The notes under the pieces are model-generated. The model saw only the letters and a list, made by a program, of their open reading frames with translations, had not been told where the DNA came from and ran no database searches. From Bacillota bacterium (GTDB lineage Bacteria > Bacillota > Clostridia > Peptostreptococcales > Anaerovoracaceae), in the NCBI GenBank assembly GCA_016280485.1, contig JAEEGU010000051.1:82166-146165 (forward strand): a DNA stretch of 64,000 nucleotides, given 5' to 3'. Numbering within the stretch: the first letter of the stretch is position 1; each line of letters begins with the position of its first letter. A program made the position numbers and the translations under genes. Positions 1 to 9,242 of the stretch are shown here, in pieces.

Positions 1-1587
1 CCAGTAGTTATCTGTAGAATTCTGAATCTTGAAGTTTACGTTGCTGTAAACGCCGCGGCCGTCGCTGAATTCCTTGGTAAGCTCCAAAGCGTAGGTGTAA
101 ACGTGAGCATCGTCTACCAGCGTGTCGTAGTAGCTGGTGTTGGAACGCCGCCAAGTCAAAACGACTGTGTTGGGGTTGCCTTCATCGCCGAAGACCACAT
201 CAGCGTTGTGATTCAGCGTTGCAGAATATTCCACCCGCACGTAGCAGGAGGAGTAGCCCTTCTCAGTTGCGGTAGCAGAGGTGTAAACAGTGGTAGCGGT
301 GTTGATTTCGTTCAGGCCGGCAGGAAGCACAGTCACGTCCATTGTGGTTGAGGTGTTTCCACCGTAGGTTACGCTGAACTTCGGAGTCGCGTCGTTGAGC
401 GTCCAGGTGGCGATCTTGTCGGTCATGGCGGCGTTGCGGTAGAACGTGATCTTCACGTCGCTCGCGTTGTAATGGCCATTCAGAAGTCCAGCCTCTTCAG
501 CAGCCTGATTGCCGTTATACTCCAGGCCCTTGCTCAAAGTATCGCGCCAGCTCCAGGTAGTCAGGGCGGTTGCATCGGAGGTAATAACCGGCAGCTTGTC
601 CTCAAAGCGGTATTCTACCCGATCACCGGTGGAAGCGGTAGCGGTATGATGGAATTCACCGTCGGGAATGCCGCGGGTGCCGCTGACGTTATGGTTGATA
701 ATCGGATCATCAATGACGGGAAGCACGATGTTACCCATAGACCGGACCGTCTTTTCCAGGCTGGGAATGCCGGTCTCGTTTTTCGGATAGAGGGTTACTT
801 CGTACATCCACTGCTCGCCGCCATTGGTGGCGTTCGTACCGTTCACCGAAGTCATCGGGACGCTGACAAAGAAGGGCTTCGTGGTGGAGACTACCATTTC
901 GGGGACCTTGGTTTCAACCACGAGATACAGGCCCAGGGGAAGATCACTTGCGGAGGTGTGGCCGTGCGCGTCAGTCTCAGACATTTTGGGAGCGTTTTGA
1001 GAGCTCATGTAGGCTTCCAACGCATTCTTCACCGCGGTGGGATTGTAAGCCAAAGCAGCGGAAAGGGCGTCGATCAGGGTGTCGGACGTGAAGAAATGGT
1101 AGCCGTTCTGAGCGTAGGTGGATACGACGGGATAAGCGTCGCTGTTGGACAGCCCCAGGGCAGAAAGCAGTGCGGCGTCCGTAGAATCGTTGAATTTGTA
1201 GAGCACCATATCCCGATGCACGCCGTCAGACTCGGTCTCAGAATAGGTCACGATATCTCCAACCTTGAGGTAGGAGAATTCGACGCCCTTAATGGCGTAG
1301 CCGTAGCTCTGCTGGCCATTGCCCAGGTTGTTGACGGTTCCGTCATCCATGATTGCTTCCAGAGCGGTGTCCTTGACGCCGGTAGAAACGTAGGAATCCA
1401 GCATAGCCGCAACCGTGGAATCCGTGTTGGCCATAGTAAGGTCATACTTATAGATGTCGATAGAGCCGGTGCGGGTGAAGTCAATCGTGGCGGTATCCAC
1501 GGAAGCCGCAGTGACGCCGACAGAGATGGATGCCATGATCGTAACGATCATGAGCAAAGCCAGAATACGCGCAAAACTTCTTTTCAT
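1..1587 (-). CDS. Major pilin / fimbrial backbone protein, 3' end beyond window
   Basis: The reading frame is open from the ATG at 1587 to the window edge (529 codons, no stop), so the C-terminus with any sorting signal is missing. It starts with a signal peptide (MKRSFARILALLMIV, cleavage near residue 27). Features expected of Gram-positive backbone pilins are present: GLYLVVET near residue 220 and a pilin motif WxxxxxLYPKN at residues 260-270, where Lys269 would be the residue joined by a class C sortase. The isopeptide-forming fimbrial domain follows. The ribosome site is AAAGGAAAGG. It lies 48 bases downstream of the large adhesin gene on the same strand and probably shares its transcript, suggesting a pilus operon. 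The sortase would have to lie left of the window. Confidence 0.85.
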   Translation of the reverse strand, partial: MKRSFARILALLMIVTIMASISVGVTAASVDTATIDFTRTGSIDIYKYDLTMANTDSTVAAMLDSYVSTGVKDTALEAIMDDGTVNNLGNGQQSYGYAIKGVEFSYLKVGDIVTYSETESDGVHRDMVLYKFNDSTDAALLSALGLSNSDAYPVVSTYAQNGYHFFTSDTLIDALSAALAYNPTAVKNALEAYMSSQNAPKMSETDAHGHTSASDLPLGLYLVVETKVPEMVVSTTKPFFVSVPMTSVNGTNATNGGEQWMYEVTLYPKNETGIPSLEKTVRSMGNIVLPVIDDPIINHNVSGTRGIPDGEFHHTATASTGDRVEYRFEDKLPVITSDATALTTWSWRDTLSKGLEYNGNQAAEEAGLLNGHYNASDVKITFYRNAAMTDKIATWTLNDATPKFSVTYGGNTSTTMDVTVLPAGLNEINTATTVYTSATATEKGYSSCYVRVEYSATLNHNADVVFGDEGNPNTVVLTWRRSNTSYYDTLVDDAHVYTYALELTKEFSDGRGVYSNVNFKIQNSTDNYW

Positions 1588-1635
1588 AATTTGATCCTTT
1601 CCTTTGTTTTGATATTGATTAAAGCCTTGCTTTAA

Positions 1636-4600
1636 TTACATGTTATTCTTCCGCTTTTTCGGAAGATGCAGGAGAATGCCCAATGCCAACAGCACCGCCA
1701 GAACAGAACCGATTGCCGTCAGGGTGAAGCCACTGCCGCCCGTCAACGGCATTTCGAAGATGTGGTGGTTCACAACCTCATACGCAACTTCCGCCTGCTC
1801 CCCGGTCAGGAATCCTTCAAAGACGGGCTCGGCCAACAGCTCGTAGCCGCTCTGAGTTTCCACCTCGGTCAGCCTGTACTTGATCGTATGGAGTTGGTTG
1901 TTGACTGCCAGACCAGTGTATTCCACGATACCGTCCGGACCAGTCGGGAGCATGCCGTTTTCAAGGCCTTCACTGGTGCAATATCCAGCTTGTACCGGAC
2001 TTTCCGGATTGCGGTACTGCACGGGCAGCCAGGTGTTCGTATCATCCAGGGAGTATTCCAGCAGATAGGTGACGCGCCGCATGGCCTGGCCCTGATCGTT
2101 TTTCTTGAGCACGCGGATCAGACCGGGGATGATCTTATTTTCACGCTCGATCTCGATATCCGGGGCGTCCGGGGTCAGTTCCAGGGGGATTTCGGTTTCG
2201 TCCAGTTCAAATCCTTCCGGAGCTCTGAACTCTTTCACCGTGTAGGATCCAACGCGCAGATCCTCAAAGATCAGTTCGCCGTTTTCATCCGTAAGGCCCT
2301 TCCCTATTTCTTCCCCTCGCTCGTCGTAGAGCCGGAATCCGGCGCCTTCCAGCGGTGTCCTCGCGCCTTCTTCTACCTTGACAATCTTGATGCTGCCGAG
2401 GATCAAACGGTTAACGAAGGTTACGCTGTTCGTACCCAAATGGATCGTGACCTCTTGAGAGACATGCTCGTTTGTGTATCCGTAAGGCAGCGTTTCTGTG
2501 ATCCGGTAGATTCCGCCAACTTCCAAATCCTCAATATGGATCTGTCCGTTACGGCCAGTGACATACTCACCGACATAGGCGTAGTCTTCTCCGCCCTTTT
2601 TCTTTTCTACCGTAAATCTGATACCAGAAATATTTCCGTCATCGGATTGCTTCAGAATATCCAGGGATACGCCGGGCTTGTTTTCAAATTGGACTGTGTT
2701 TTCGCCTTTAACAAGCGTAATCCGCTGTGGGTTTTCGGAAAGACAGATGTAGTTTTCCGGGACAGTTTCGGTAATGCGAAGTTCGTCTCCGACGTGCAAT
2801 AGACCTTGTTCGTCAACCAGGATAATGCCGCCGTCAGCGGTTACATATGTGCCAATCCTTATCCAGCGATCCTTGTTGGAATGGGTGTTGCCGCTGGCGG
2901 CGCCTTCATGCCGTTCCACTGTAAACGATATGCCGTCCACTGCTCCATCCGTAGATGTCTTGACGATCCTCAGCGTGACGATTGGGTGATTCTCAAACGT
3001 CACGGTATTGGTGCCAAGCTGCGCTGTGAAGGTCTGCATGGGATTATCACAGTAATAGCCTTCCGGGACAGTCTCGGTAATCCGGTAAGTCGCACCTTGT
3101 TCCAGATCGGAAACGTAGATCTTTCCTTCCGCATCGGTGACGTATGTGCCCTGGGTGATAAAGATGCCAGCGAAGTTCCGCTTTGCCAGGATGAACTCAA
3201 TGCCCTCTATGTTGCCGTCGTCTGAATGCTTCACGAGCTCCAGCACTATATTGGGCTTATTCTCAAACGTGACCGTATTTTTACCTTCCACCAGCGTGAT
3301 TGTCTGCGGGTTCGTGGAAAGGCAGATGTAATTATCCGGGACAATTTCCTTGATTCGGAACTGAGCGCCGATTGCCAGATGCTCCGTCTCTATGGAAAAC
3401 TTACCGTTCGTGCCGGTGACGTAGGTTCCCAGCATTGACCAGCTTCCGCTTACGCGCTTTTCAACCGTAAACTGAATTCCGCTTACGTTTCCGTCAGTGG
3501 ATGTCTTGACGATTTCCAGGCTGATATCCTTATTCTCGAAGTTGACCGTGTTTACTCCTGCCGCCAGCGTGACAATCTGCGGGTTCTCGGAAAGGCAGAT
3601 GGATCCCTGGGGAACAATCTCTCTGATCCTAAACCTTGCGCCAAGCGCCATATGCTCAGGCTCCACGGCAATCTTACCGTTAGTTCCGGTAACGTAGGTT
3701 CCAAGCATCGTCCAGTTTCCGTTTACGAATTTCTCGACCTCGAACGATATATTCCGGATTCTGCCGTTGGAGGAGGTCTTGACGATTTCAAGGCTGATAT
3801 CTGCATTCTCAAAGTTGACAGTAGTTTTGCCAACCTGCAGCGTAACGGTCTGGGGGTTTTCGGAAAGACAGACAGAGCCCGTGGGGACAATCTCCGTGAT
3901 CCGCACCTGTGTACCGGCGGTGAGCTGCGGGATGTTGATTTTGCCGTCCGTATCTGTAACGTAGGTTCCTGTTGAACCAACCGGGAACCAGCCAACGCCG
4001 GTTATGAAGTATTCTACGGTGAAGGTGATATTGTCTACACGACCGTTAGACGAGGTCTTGACGATCTCTAACTCGTTGCTTGGCGTATTCTTGACCACAA
4101 GTACGCTGTGGTCTGAACTCAACACATAGGCGTCATTCCCATATGCGCTGGTTTGTACGCCCGAAGCGTCGCCCCAATAGCTCGTAACGGCAAAGGTAGT
4201 CGAGTTCGTGACCCGCATATACCAATAGCCGATCGTGTTCGACTTTTGGAATCCGGGAGGAGCGATAACTTCCTCAACCCGCATACAGCCAATGGGAATG
4301 CTGTTGATCGGGTAAAGGTCGTCCGATTGATACCCCCCCTCGTTATAGAGGTGCGCTTCGTCCAGCGTGAAATAACCGTCGCTGCCTGTCCGGAAATACC
4401 AGGTACGCTCAAATGCGGAGGCGCTTACCGTTTCGGAGTTATAGTAATCTACTTTGAAGACTGCGCCCTCCAGCGATACGTTTGACGGGTCAATTTTTCT
4501 GATAGAGAACGGTTGACCGGTGATCGGCACATTGGTAATCTCAATGGACATTGTGCCGCCATCGTTAAGACCGGTAACTGCAAGATTGCCCACAATGCAA

Positions 4601-7008
4601 TCTCCGTTAGTATCCCAGCCAAGATCGCTGCCCTCTAAGATAAGATCAATGGGCGCCGTACTTCCACCGCTGGTCGTAATGCGAATTCTTTGCGTCTTGG
4701 TATTCTGATCCTCCCGCAAGGAAAGCAACTCACGGATTGCGTAAGTGCCGTCCTCCATGCCCTCAAACGTGTAAACCCGCTGGCCTTCCGCTACGGCAGT
4801 ATGATTGCTGTTCGTCTTATAGATGTTGCCGTTACTGTCAGACCGGCCGTACCATGTGGTTTGACTCTCCAGGCGGAACACATTGAAGCAATATCCATCC
4901 TTACCGCCAGGAGCGTCATCAGGCAGGGTTTTTCGCATGGTCATCGTTCCGGTCTCTTCATTAACCGCGGTAACAGCGTCGTTCGTGATCGTGTACATAC
5001 CCAGGTTTGATGTGGAATTCCCCTGAGCGTCGCCCCAGGCTGCAGTCGTATCATTTCCACTCTGCCGGATATAAATGTACGCAGTACCGGCATTTCCGGA
5101 AGGGAGAATATACCCGTTTGCTGCTTTAATTTCTGTTACTTTAATACATCCGAGAGGAAACATAGCGCCTTGCGCATCGCCGTATGGTTTGAAAAGTTCT
5201 GATGACGTATAACCACTGGCAAAGTGATTGCCATCAAATTTAACCAAGCCATTTGAGTCAGATTGAAAATACCATGTGCGATCAGGCGTGCCTGTTGGAC
5301 GTGTCGAGGCATAAAATTCTGCCTTAAATATCGCTCCTGCGATGTATCTGTTGTCTGTTCCTGCCTTTTTGACTTCGAGGACTTCCGGGTCAAATGCTGG
5401 GACATCCGATACGTTAAAGACGTTTTGTGAATCATTAACCGATACTGTCAACGGAAATGATGTCGAGTTTAGCAGATACCCCGGAGGCGCTGTTATTTCT
5501 TTTGCGTAAAGCACAGTACCTATAGCGAATGTCTGTGCGCTCGTAGCCTCGCCGTTTGCGTTGGTAATTAGTGTAGCTACGACTGGGCCATTTTCTGATC
5601 CTTGGTGAATCTCATAGACGGCGCCCTGCAAAGAATATAGCGGGTTTCCCTGGATGCAAGCCAGCACACTGGCGGAGGCACTGGAGGTCTTCTTAATAGT
5701 GACGGTTTTAGGTGCATTATCAAAGGTGATCGCATTGGTCGCCCAAATGTAAATCTGGTTTCCGCTGGAATGGCTTTGGGTAATTTGGAAATACGACATT
5801 GAACTGGAAGAGGCTGTGCCAGATTTTACATACCACCCCGTCGTATCAGTAGGCGTATAGCTGAGCTTCGCCTTGAGACGATTTACCGTATTATCACCCG
5901 TCATGCTTCCAGTGAGCCCTTTTTCCTTGGAGTAGACCTCACAGCGTACCAGAATTTCTACCATCCTTTGATTGACAGCGTCGCTGGTTGTGCAAATAGG
6001 CAAGCCGTGGTACAGACCGTCAGAACCCAGCCCGATATACCCGAAGACGGTATTCATAATGAGCGTGGTCGCGGCGGCAGTGAGATTCGCATCACCGGAG
6101 TTTCCCCGCATTGCGCCCATGCCGTTCGCAACCGCGTAAATCAGATTGATTTGCGTGAATTCCGCTGATGTGTAGGTAGGGATCTGGCATGTTTTAAGGT
6201 TTTCCTGCAGATAGTTCGGAACGCCGTTGCTTATCGTATGAGGCTCCCAACTAAAATTAGGATCGGAATAATTGTGACCGTCTTCCTGGCTCGGACGGAT
6301 TGGAATGCCGAGGTAATACTCGGATCCAACCTCATACCACATATAATAACTCGGACCTCGGTTGCTGTACATGGCACCGATACAGACATAATGCTGTCCG
6401 TCAAAACTTAACTCTTTACTGACATCCGAGCTTCCAAGCGGGAACCAGGACTCTCCGTAGCCGAATGACAGATAGCTACCACCGGCTTTGACGTTAATGC
6501 CGTTCAAATCGCTGCTGTGAGCGCCGAAAATGTCGGAGTAGTATATTCCGGAGGGAACGTCTCTGGTATAGTTTGGCGCGTCTGCACCACTCAGCTTTGG
6601 GGTATAGGGAACAAAAGTTCCGTTTGCAAGAAGCGTCATCAGCGCGGGGCCATCCGCTTTGATTTCTTCCAGCTCGGTCGGATCCTGGATCTCCTCCGTA
6701 GAGGGATCAGCACCGTGCTCCGTAGTTTCCACGCCGGTTTCCTCTGTAGGCTCGGCCGGCTCTGCCGCGGGTTCGGTACTCAGTTCCGAGGGAGCCTCCG
6801 CGTCCTGAACGTCGGGTACATCTAAAAGTTCCTCCGTTTCCTGCTCTGTTTCTTGTGTCGGATCCACCTCGATAGGATCGACTGTGGTTTCGACTGCTTC
6901 CGTTGCTTCCTGCTCCTGGTCTGCAATTACGATCGCTGGAAAAAAACTCAACAGGAATGCAGCCAAAAGCAGCAAAGCAAGGATCCGCGGAATGTGTGAA
7001 GAATTCAT
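1636..7008 (-). CDS. Giant SpaA/CnaB-repeat cell-wall adhesin with LPXTG-like sorting signal (1790 aa)
   Basis: Ribosome site GAAGGAGGA lies 5 bases before the ATG. Order: signal peptide (1-29); acidic Thr/Glu/Pro-rich stalk (30-125); an N-terminal adhesive-type domain (about 130-440); several prealbumin-like CnaB/SpaA domains (about 450-980); then a run of closely similar CnaB repeats of about 91-98 residues starting near 979, 1071, 1163, 1254, 1351, 1449, 1539 and 1632 (hallmarks LEIVKTSSNG, GTYVTGTNGK, SLSENPQ and FENK); a sorting signal MPLTGG at 1753; a hydrophobic span; and a KKRKNNM tail. CnaB domains usually form internal Lys-Asn isopeptide bonds. The N-terminal region loosely recalls thioester domains (Cys209), but I see no partner Gln motif. 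It is the likely tip or minor pilin or stalk adhesin partner of the adjacent pilin. Confidence 0.9.
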   Translation of the reverse strand: MNSSHIPRILALLLLAAFLLSFFPAIVIADQEQEATEAVETTVDPIEVDPTQETEQETEELLDVPDVQDAEAPSELSTEPAAEPAEPTEETGVETTEHGADPSTEEIQDPTELEEIKADGPALMTLLANGTFVPYTPKLSGADAPNYTRDVPSGIYYSDIFGAHSSDLNGINVKAGGSYLSFGYGESWFPLGSSDVSKELSFDGQHYVCIGAMYSNRGPSYYMWYEVGSEYYLGIPIRPSQEDGHNYSDPNFSWEPHTISNGVPNYLQENLKTCQIPTYTSAEFTQINLIYAVANGMGAMRGNSGDANLTAAATTLIMNTVFGYIGLGSDGLYHGLPICTTSDAVNQRMVEILVRCEVYSKEKGLTGSMTGDNTVNRLKAKLSYTPTDTTGWYVKSGTASSSSMSYFQITQSHSSGNQIYIWATNAITFDNAPKTVTIKKTSSASASVLACIQGNPLYSLQGAVYEIHQGSENGPVVATLITNANGEATSAQTFAIGTVLYAKEITAPPGYLLNSTSFPLTVSVNDSQNVFNVSDVPAFDPEVLEVKKAGTDNRYIAGAIFKAEFYASTRPTGTPDRTWYFQSDSNGLVKFDGNHFASGYTSSELFKPYGDAQGAMFPLGCIKVTEIKAANGYILPSGNAGTAYIYIRQSGNDTTAAWGDAQGNSTSNLGMYTITNDAVTAVNEETGTMTMRKTLPDDAPGGKDGYCFNVFRLESQTTWYGRSDSNGNIYKTNSNHTAVAEGQRVYTFEGMEDGTYAIRELLSLREDQNTKTQRIRITTSGGSTAPIDLILEGSDLGWDTNGDCIVGNLAVTGLNDGGTMSIEITNVPITGQPFSIRKIDPSNVSLEGAVFKVDYYNSETVSASAFERTWYFRTGSDGYFTLDEAHLYNEGGYQSDDLYPINSIPIGCMRVEEVIAPPGFQKSNTIGYWYMRVTNSTTFAVTSYWGDASGVQTSAYGNDAYVLSSDHSVLVVKNTPSNELEIVKTSSNGRVDNITFTVEYFITGVGWFPVGSTGTYVTDTDGKINIPQLTAGTQVRITEIVPTGSVCLSENPQTVTLQVGKTTVNFENADISLEIVKTSSNGRIRNISFEVEKFVNGNWTMLGTYVTGTNGKIAVEPEHMALGARFRIREIVPQGSICLSENPQIVTLAAGVNTVNFENKDISLEIVKTSTDGNVSGIQFTVEKRVSGSWSMLGTYVTGTNGKFSIETEHLAIGAQFRIKEIVPDNYICLSTNPQTITLVEGKNTVTFENKPNIVLELVKHSDDGNIEGIEFILAKRNFAGIFITQGTYVTDAEGKIYVSDLEQGATYRITETVPEGYYCDNPMQTFTAQLGTNTVTFENHPIVTLRIVKTSTDGAVDGISFTVERHEGAASGNTHSNKDRWIRIGTYVTADGGIILVDEQGLLHVGDELRITETVPENYICLSENPQRITLVKGENTVQFENKPGVSLDILKQSDDGNISGIRFTVEKKKGGEDYAYVGEYVTGRNGQIHIEDLEVGGIYRITETLPYGYTNEHVSQEVTIHLGTNSVTFVNRLILGSIKIVKVEEGARTPLEGAGFRLYDERGEEIGKGLTDENGELIFEDLRVGSYTVKEFRAPEGFELDETEIPLELTPDAPDIEIERENKIIPGLIRVLKKNDQGQAMRRVTYLLEYSLDDTNTWLPVQYRNPESPVQAGYCTSEGLENGMLPTGPDGIVEYTGLAVNNQLHTIKYRLTEVETQSGYELLAEPVFEGFLTGEQAEVAYEVVNHHIFEMPLTGGSGFTLTAIGSVLAVLLALGILLHLPKKRKNNM

Positions 7009-7035
7009 ACGTGTCCTCCTTCAAATTTTGAGTAG

Positions 7036-7077
7036 AATAGAAAAATAGCACGATTTATAAAATAAACCGTGCTATTT
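7036..7077 (-). terminator. Rho-independent terminator after the lipoprotein gene
   Basis: A 10-bp stem AAATAGCACG/CGTGCTATTT is followed on the minus strand by TTTTTCTATT. It separates the lipoprotein transcript from the adhesin gene. Confidence 0.8.
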
Positions 7078-7106
7078 AATGTAAATGATTAAATTGATGT
7101 GAATGG

Positions 7107-8024
7107 TTACTTTACCGTACCGCAGCGAGAACATACATCATAGGCGGATTGGTCTACAATCCAATACTCATGACATTCAAAACCGGAATGATTACCCCAT
7201 TCCTCTCGTGGAAAAGATTCCGAGTGGCTATTCCATTCATCGTAAGTGTAGAACTGTGCTCCGCAACGACAGGTCAGGATTGGCTGCCAATGCCCTTCTT
7301 CATCGTGATGCACCCAGTCGTGGCCAAGAGCGGCAATATTCTCGCTGGCCCCACAGACCTTACAGGTCTTGGAACCGTTGGCCGTACAGGTGGGAGCAGT
7401 TTCCGTCCAGGAATGATTTCCGGTGGCGGCAACAGTATGGGTCTCGGTCAGGCTGCACCGGGAGCAGCTCCGGGTCTCCGTGCCGGCAGCGCCGCAGGTG
7501 GGAGCCTGGGTCTGCGTCCAGTTACCCCAGTTATGGCCCAGGGCATTGATCGTCCGGGTCTCCTTTGCGCCGCAGCCGCAGGTACGGGTCTCCTCTCCCG
7601 CGGTGGTGCAGGTAGGCGCCTTAGTCTGCTTCCAGCCGCTCCAGCTATGGGTGTGGGGTGGGTTCGTCGGCTCGGTAGGCTTCGGCTCAGTCGGTTGAGG
7701 CTCTGTAGGCTTAGGTTCAGTGGGAGCTTCGGTTGCGGGTTCCGTTACAATAGTTCCAGTCTCGCTGGGCTCAGAATTAGTAGGGGTCTCGCTGTTATTG
7801 GTTTCAGTCGGCTCAGTCACCGGAATGCCTTCCGTAGTGCCAACAGGTTCGCTCGTGGGAATTTCTTCCTCTGTACTCGTGACAACAGCAGTTTCGCCGG
7901 TGGTCACAACTCCGCCACTGTCAGTGGCCTCAGTCGTGCCAGGCGGGGCCGGATCGGGATTACACCCGGCCATCAGTGCGATCAGCATAATCAGAAGAAG
8001 AAAAAATGAAGTAAATCTCTTCAT
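7107..8024 (-). CDS. Thr/Pro-rich surface lipoprotein with Cys-rich repeats
   Basis: The start chosen is the ATG at 8024, which has AAAGGAG nine bases upstream; an open frame continues upstream but lacks a ribosome site. The 305-residue product has a lipoprotein signal with lipobox LMAGC, so it should be anchored by lipidated Cys. A long low-complexity Thr/Glu/Pro linker (about residues 25-125) spans the wall. It is followed by two or three repeats of about 40 residues with the pattern APTC...G..TRxC.CG..E..., the four-Cys HxW...APTC type common in clostridial surface proteins. The last part has another CxCG/CxxC pair. Role unknown. It is close to the pilus genes but in a separate transcription unit. 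Confidence 0.8.
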   Translation of the reverse strand: MKRFTSFFLLLIMLIALMAGCNPDPAPPGTTEATDSGGVVTTGETAVVTSTEEEIPTSEPVGTTEGIPVTEPTETNNSETPTNSEPSETGTIVTEPATEAPTEPKPTEPQPTEPKPTEPTNPPHTHSWSGWKQTKAPTCTTAGEETRTCGCGAKETRTINALGHNWGNWTQTQAPTCGAAGTETRSCSRCSLTETHTVAATGNHSWTETAPTCTANGSKTCKVCGASENIAALGHDWVHHDEEGHWQPILTCRCGAQFYTYDEWNSHSESFPREEWGNHSGFECHEYWIVDQSAYDVCSRCGTVK

Positions 8025-8320
8025 CTCGTTTCTCCTTTCGTTATAGCGCTCACCGCATACCAAAGCAGAAAATAGCAGGTTTGAACAATATAGATTGTCA
8101 AGGTGCAAGCCTGAGCAACAACATGCTCCGCGCTGGAATATGTCCTTAAACTCAGACTTCCACTTGACAGATTGTTCCAGCCATCACTTGTCTGGAACGA
8201 AAAACATTTCTGCTATTTCCGCCGTGATTCGGCGATGCTATTTTAGCATACATGAAAAACATTTGCAAGTGGATCTGGGGTATGGAACAGGACAATATGG
8301 TTGCCTTTATCTTCGGCCCC

Positions 8321-8349
8321 ATTATATAATCATTTTATCATCGTGTCAA
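8321..8349 (-). promoter_or_regulatory. Sigma-A type promoter, minus strand
   Basis: On the minus strand: TTGACA (8344-8349), 17-base spacer, TATAAT (8321-8326), with AGAG before the -35. It leaves a leader of nearly 290 bases before the lipoprotein start at 8024. A second, weaker TTGCAA-17-TAAAAT lies within that leader. Confidence 0.8.
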
Positions 8350-8651
8350 CTCTGGCCGGATAATTTCATAACAAATTTTGGAAAATAGCCATAATTGAAC
8401 TTCCGGTTTTTCACTGAAAAATGCTTTTGTGTAGTTTTGCCCTAAAAATCGCAAGGAATTTCAGATTTATCTAAAATTCCTTTGAAAATTAAAGCGTTGC
8501 TGGATCGTGCAAGTCTGAATTGAAAGCCGCATTTCTTCCGGGTTATATATGCCGAATGATTCGTCATAAAGTATTGGAAAACATTTCTGGAACATTTTGT
8601 ATTGTTTGTTTCAAGTATATAGTATTTTTGTTATTAGATACATTCAAAGGG
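8350..8651. other. Intergenic, nothing recognised
   Basis: AT-rich stretch between the minus-strand promoter and the terminator at 8652. No convincing gene, repeat or RNA was seen. Confidence 0.5.
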
Positions 8652-8686
8652 CAAAATAAAAATTGCCCCTGGTTTCCCAGGGGCAA
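8652..8686 (-). terminator. Rho-independent terminator
   Basis: Perfect 10-bp stem TTGCCCCTGG/CCAGGGGCAA with loop TTTC, followed on the minus strand by TTTTTATTTT. It backs up the hairpin at 8750-8778 at the end of the long minus-strand operon. Confidence 0.75.
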
Positions 8687-8749
8687 AGGTGTAATTCACT
8701 GAGTTAAAAAATCTCGGAATTTTACTTTCAGAAAATCCTATAAGTGAAA

Positions 8750-8778
8750 CGGCCCGATACATTCAATGTACCGGGCCG
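8750..8778 (-). terminator. Hairpin terminator directly after the small Cys-rich gene
   Basis: A 13-bp stem (CGGCCCGATACAT / ATGTACCGGGCCG, one G-T pair) 10 bases after the stop codon. The minus-strand T-run is short (TTTCACTT). Confidence 0.65.
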
Positions 8779-8788
8779 AACTGTTATT

Positions 8789-9058
8789 TTAGTGTTGTTT
8801 TTCCCACGATTCTACAGCTTCCAGAACAGAGAAATAATCGTCCGTCGTGTCGCAGCACGGTGTCACGCAGCAAACGGCCCAACAGTTTCTCATTGGAGGC
8901 CAAGCGTCATGCACTGTTAATCGTAAGCCTTTGGGCGGATCTGCACGTTTTCGATCAGAAACAATACGAACATCAGTATTGCCGCAGTATCGGCACGGGT
9001 GAAGGCGTGCCCGATACTTTTCACTGTATCGGGCTGCCATTTCAAACCGTTTCGCCAT
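8789..9058 (-). CDS. Small zinc-ribbon-like protein, Lar-type
   Basis: 89 residues. The ATG at 9058 overlaps the stop of the preceding gene (TGATG), so translation is probably coupled. It has an N-terminal CRYCGN knuckle (Cys near residues 22 and 25) and a second Cys cluster (CWAVCCVTPCC), ending in an AVESWEKQ helix. This layout (CxxCG, a W.V.C..C pair, then an EAxxxW end) resembles the Lar family of restriction-alleviation proteins, but the similarity is by eye and the spacing differs. It is the last gene of the operon that begins with the DUF4942 methyltransferase. Function otherwise unknown. Confidence 0.65.
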   Translation of the reverse strand: MAKRFEMAARYSEKYRARLHPCRYCGNTDVRIVSDRKRADPPKGLRLTVHDAWPPMRNCWAVCCVTPCCDTTDDYFSVLEAVESWEKQH

Positions 9059-9234
9059 CACTCGCCCTCGTTGTAATGCGGGCAGGTTTCAGGTTCGCAG
9101 ATATTTTCCCAAGGCTTCGTGCAAAGCGGACACTGATCCAACTGCTCCGGACTGCGCTTTTCCTCGTCTGCGAGACATTTGGCGTCGTCCGGCAAGCAAT
9201 AGATCTGAATGCCTTCTGATGTACGAATTTTCAT
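9058..9234 (-). CDS. Very small Cys-rich protein (58 aa), CPHY family
   Basis: ATG at 9234 with GGAGG five bases upstream. The product begins MKIRTSEG, has Cys residues in a CL...DQCPLC...W.NIC pattern and ends CPHYNEGE. The same pattern (MKI, LPxxAxCL, a CP pair, W.N.C.P, CPHY) recurs in the protein at 58067-58246, so the two are paralogues on one element. The Cys/His spacing suggests a metal-binding knuckle. It overlaps the next gene by one base (TGATG). I do not recognise a named family. Confidence 0.65.
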   Translation of the reverse strand: MKIRTSEGIQIYCLPDDAKCLADEEKRSPEQLDQCPLCTKPWENICEPETCPHYNEGE

Positions 9235-9242
9235 AGTCCCTC

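Noticed and set aside
472-1635. Long plus-strand open frame opposite the pilin gene
   Set aside because: Antisense shadow of the pilin reading frame, with no ribosome site and unnatural composition. The same holds for the long plus-strand frames under the adhesin, SLH, Ig-repeat, hsdM and hsdR genes.
7149-8009. 286-codon plus-strand frame opposite the Thr/Pro-rich lipoprotein
   Set aside because: Mirror of a low-complexity coding sequence; the minus-strand product has a clear lipobox and ribosome site.
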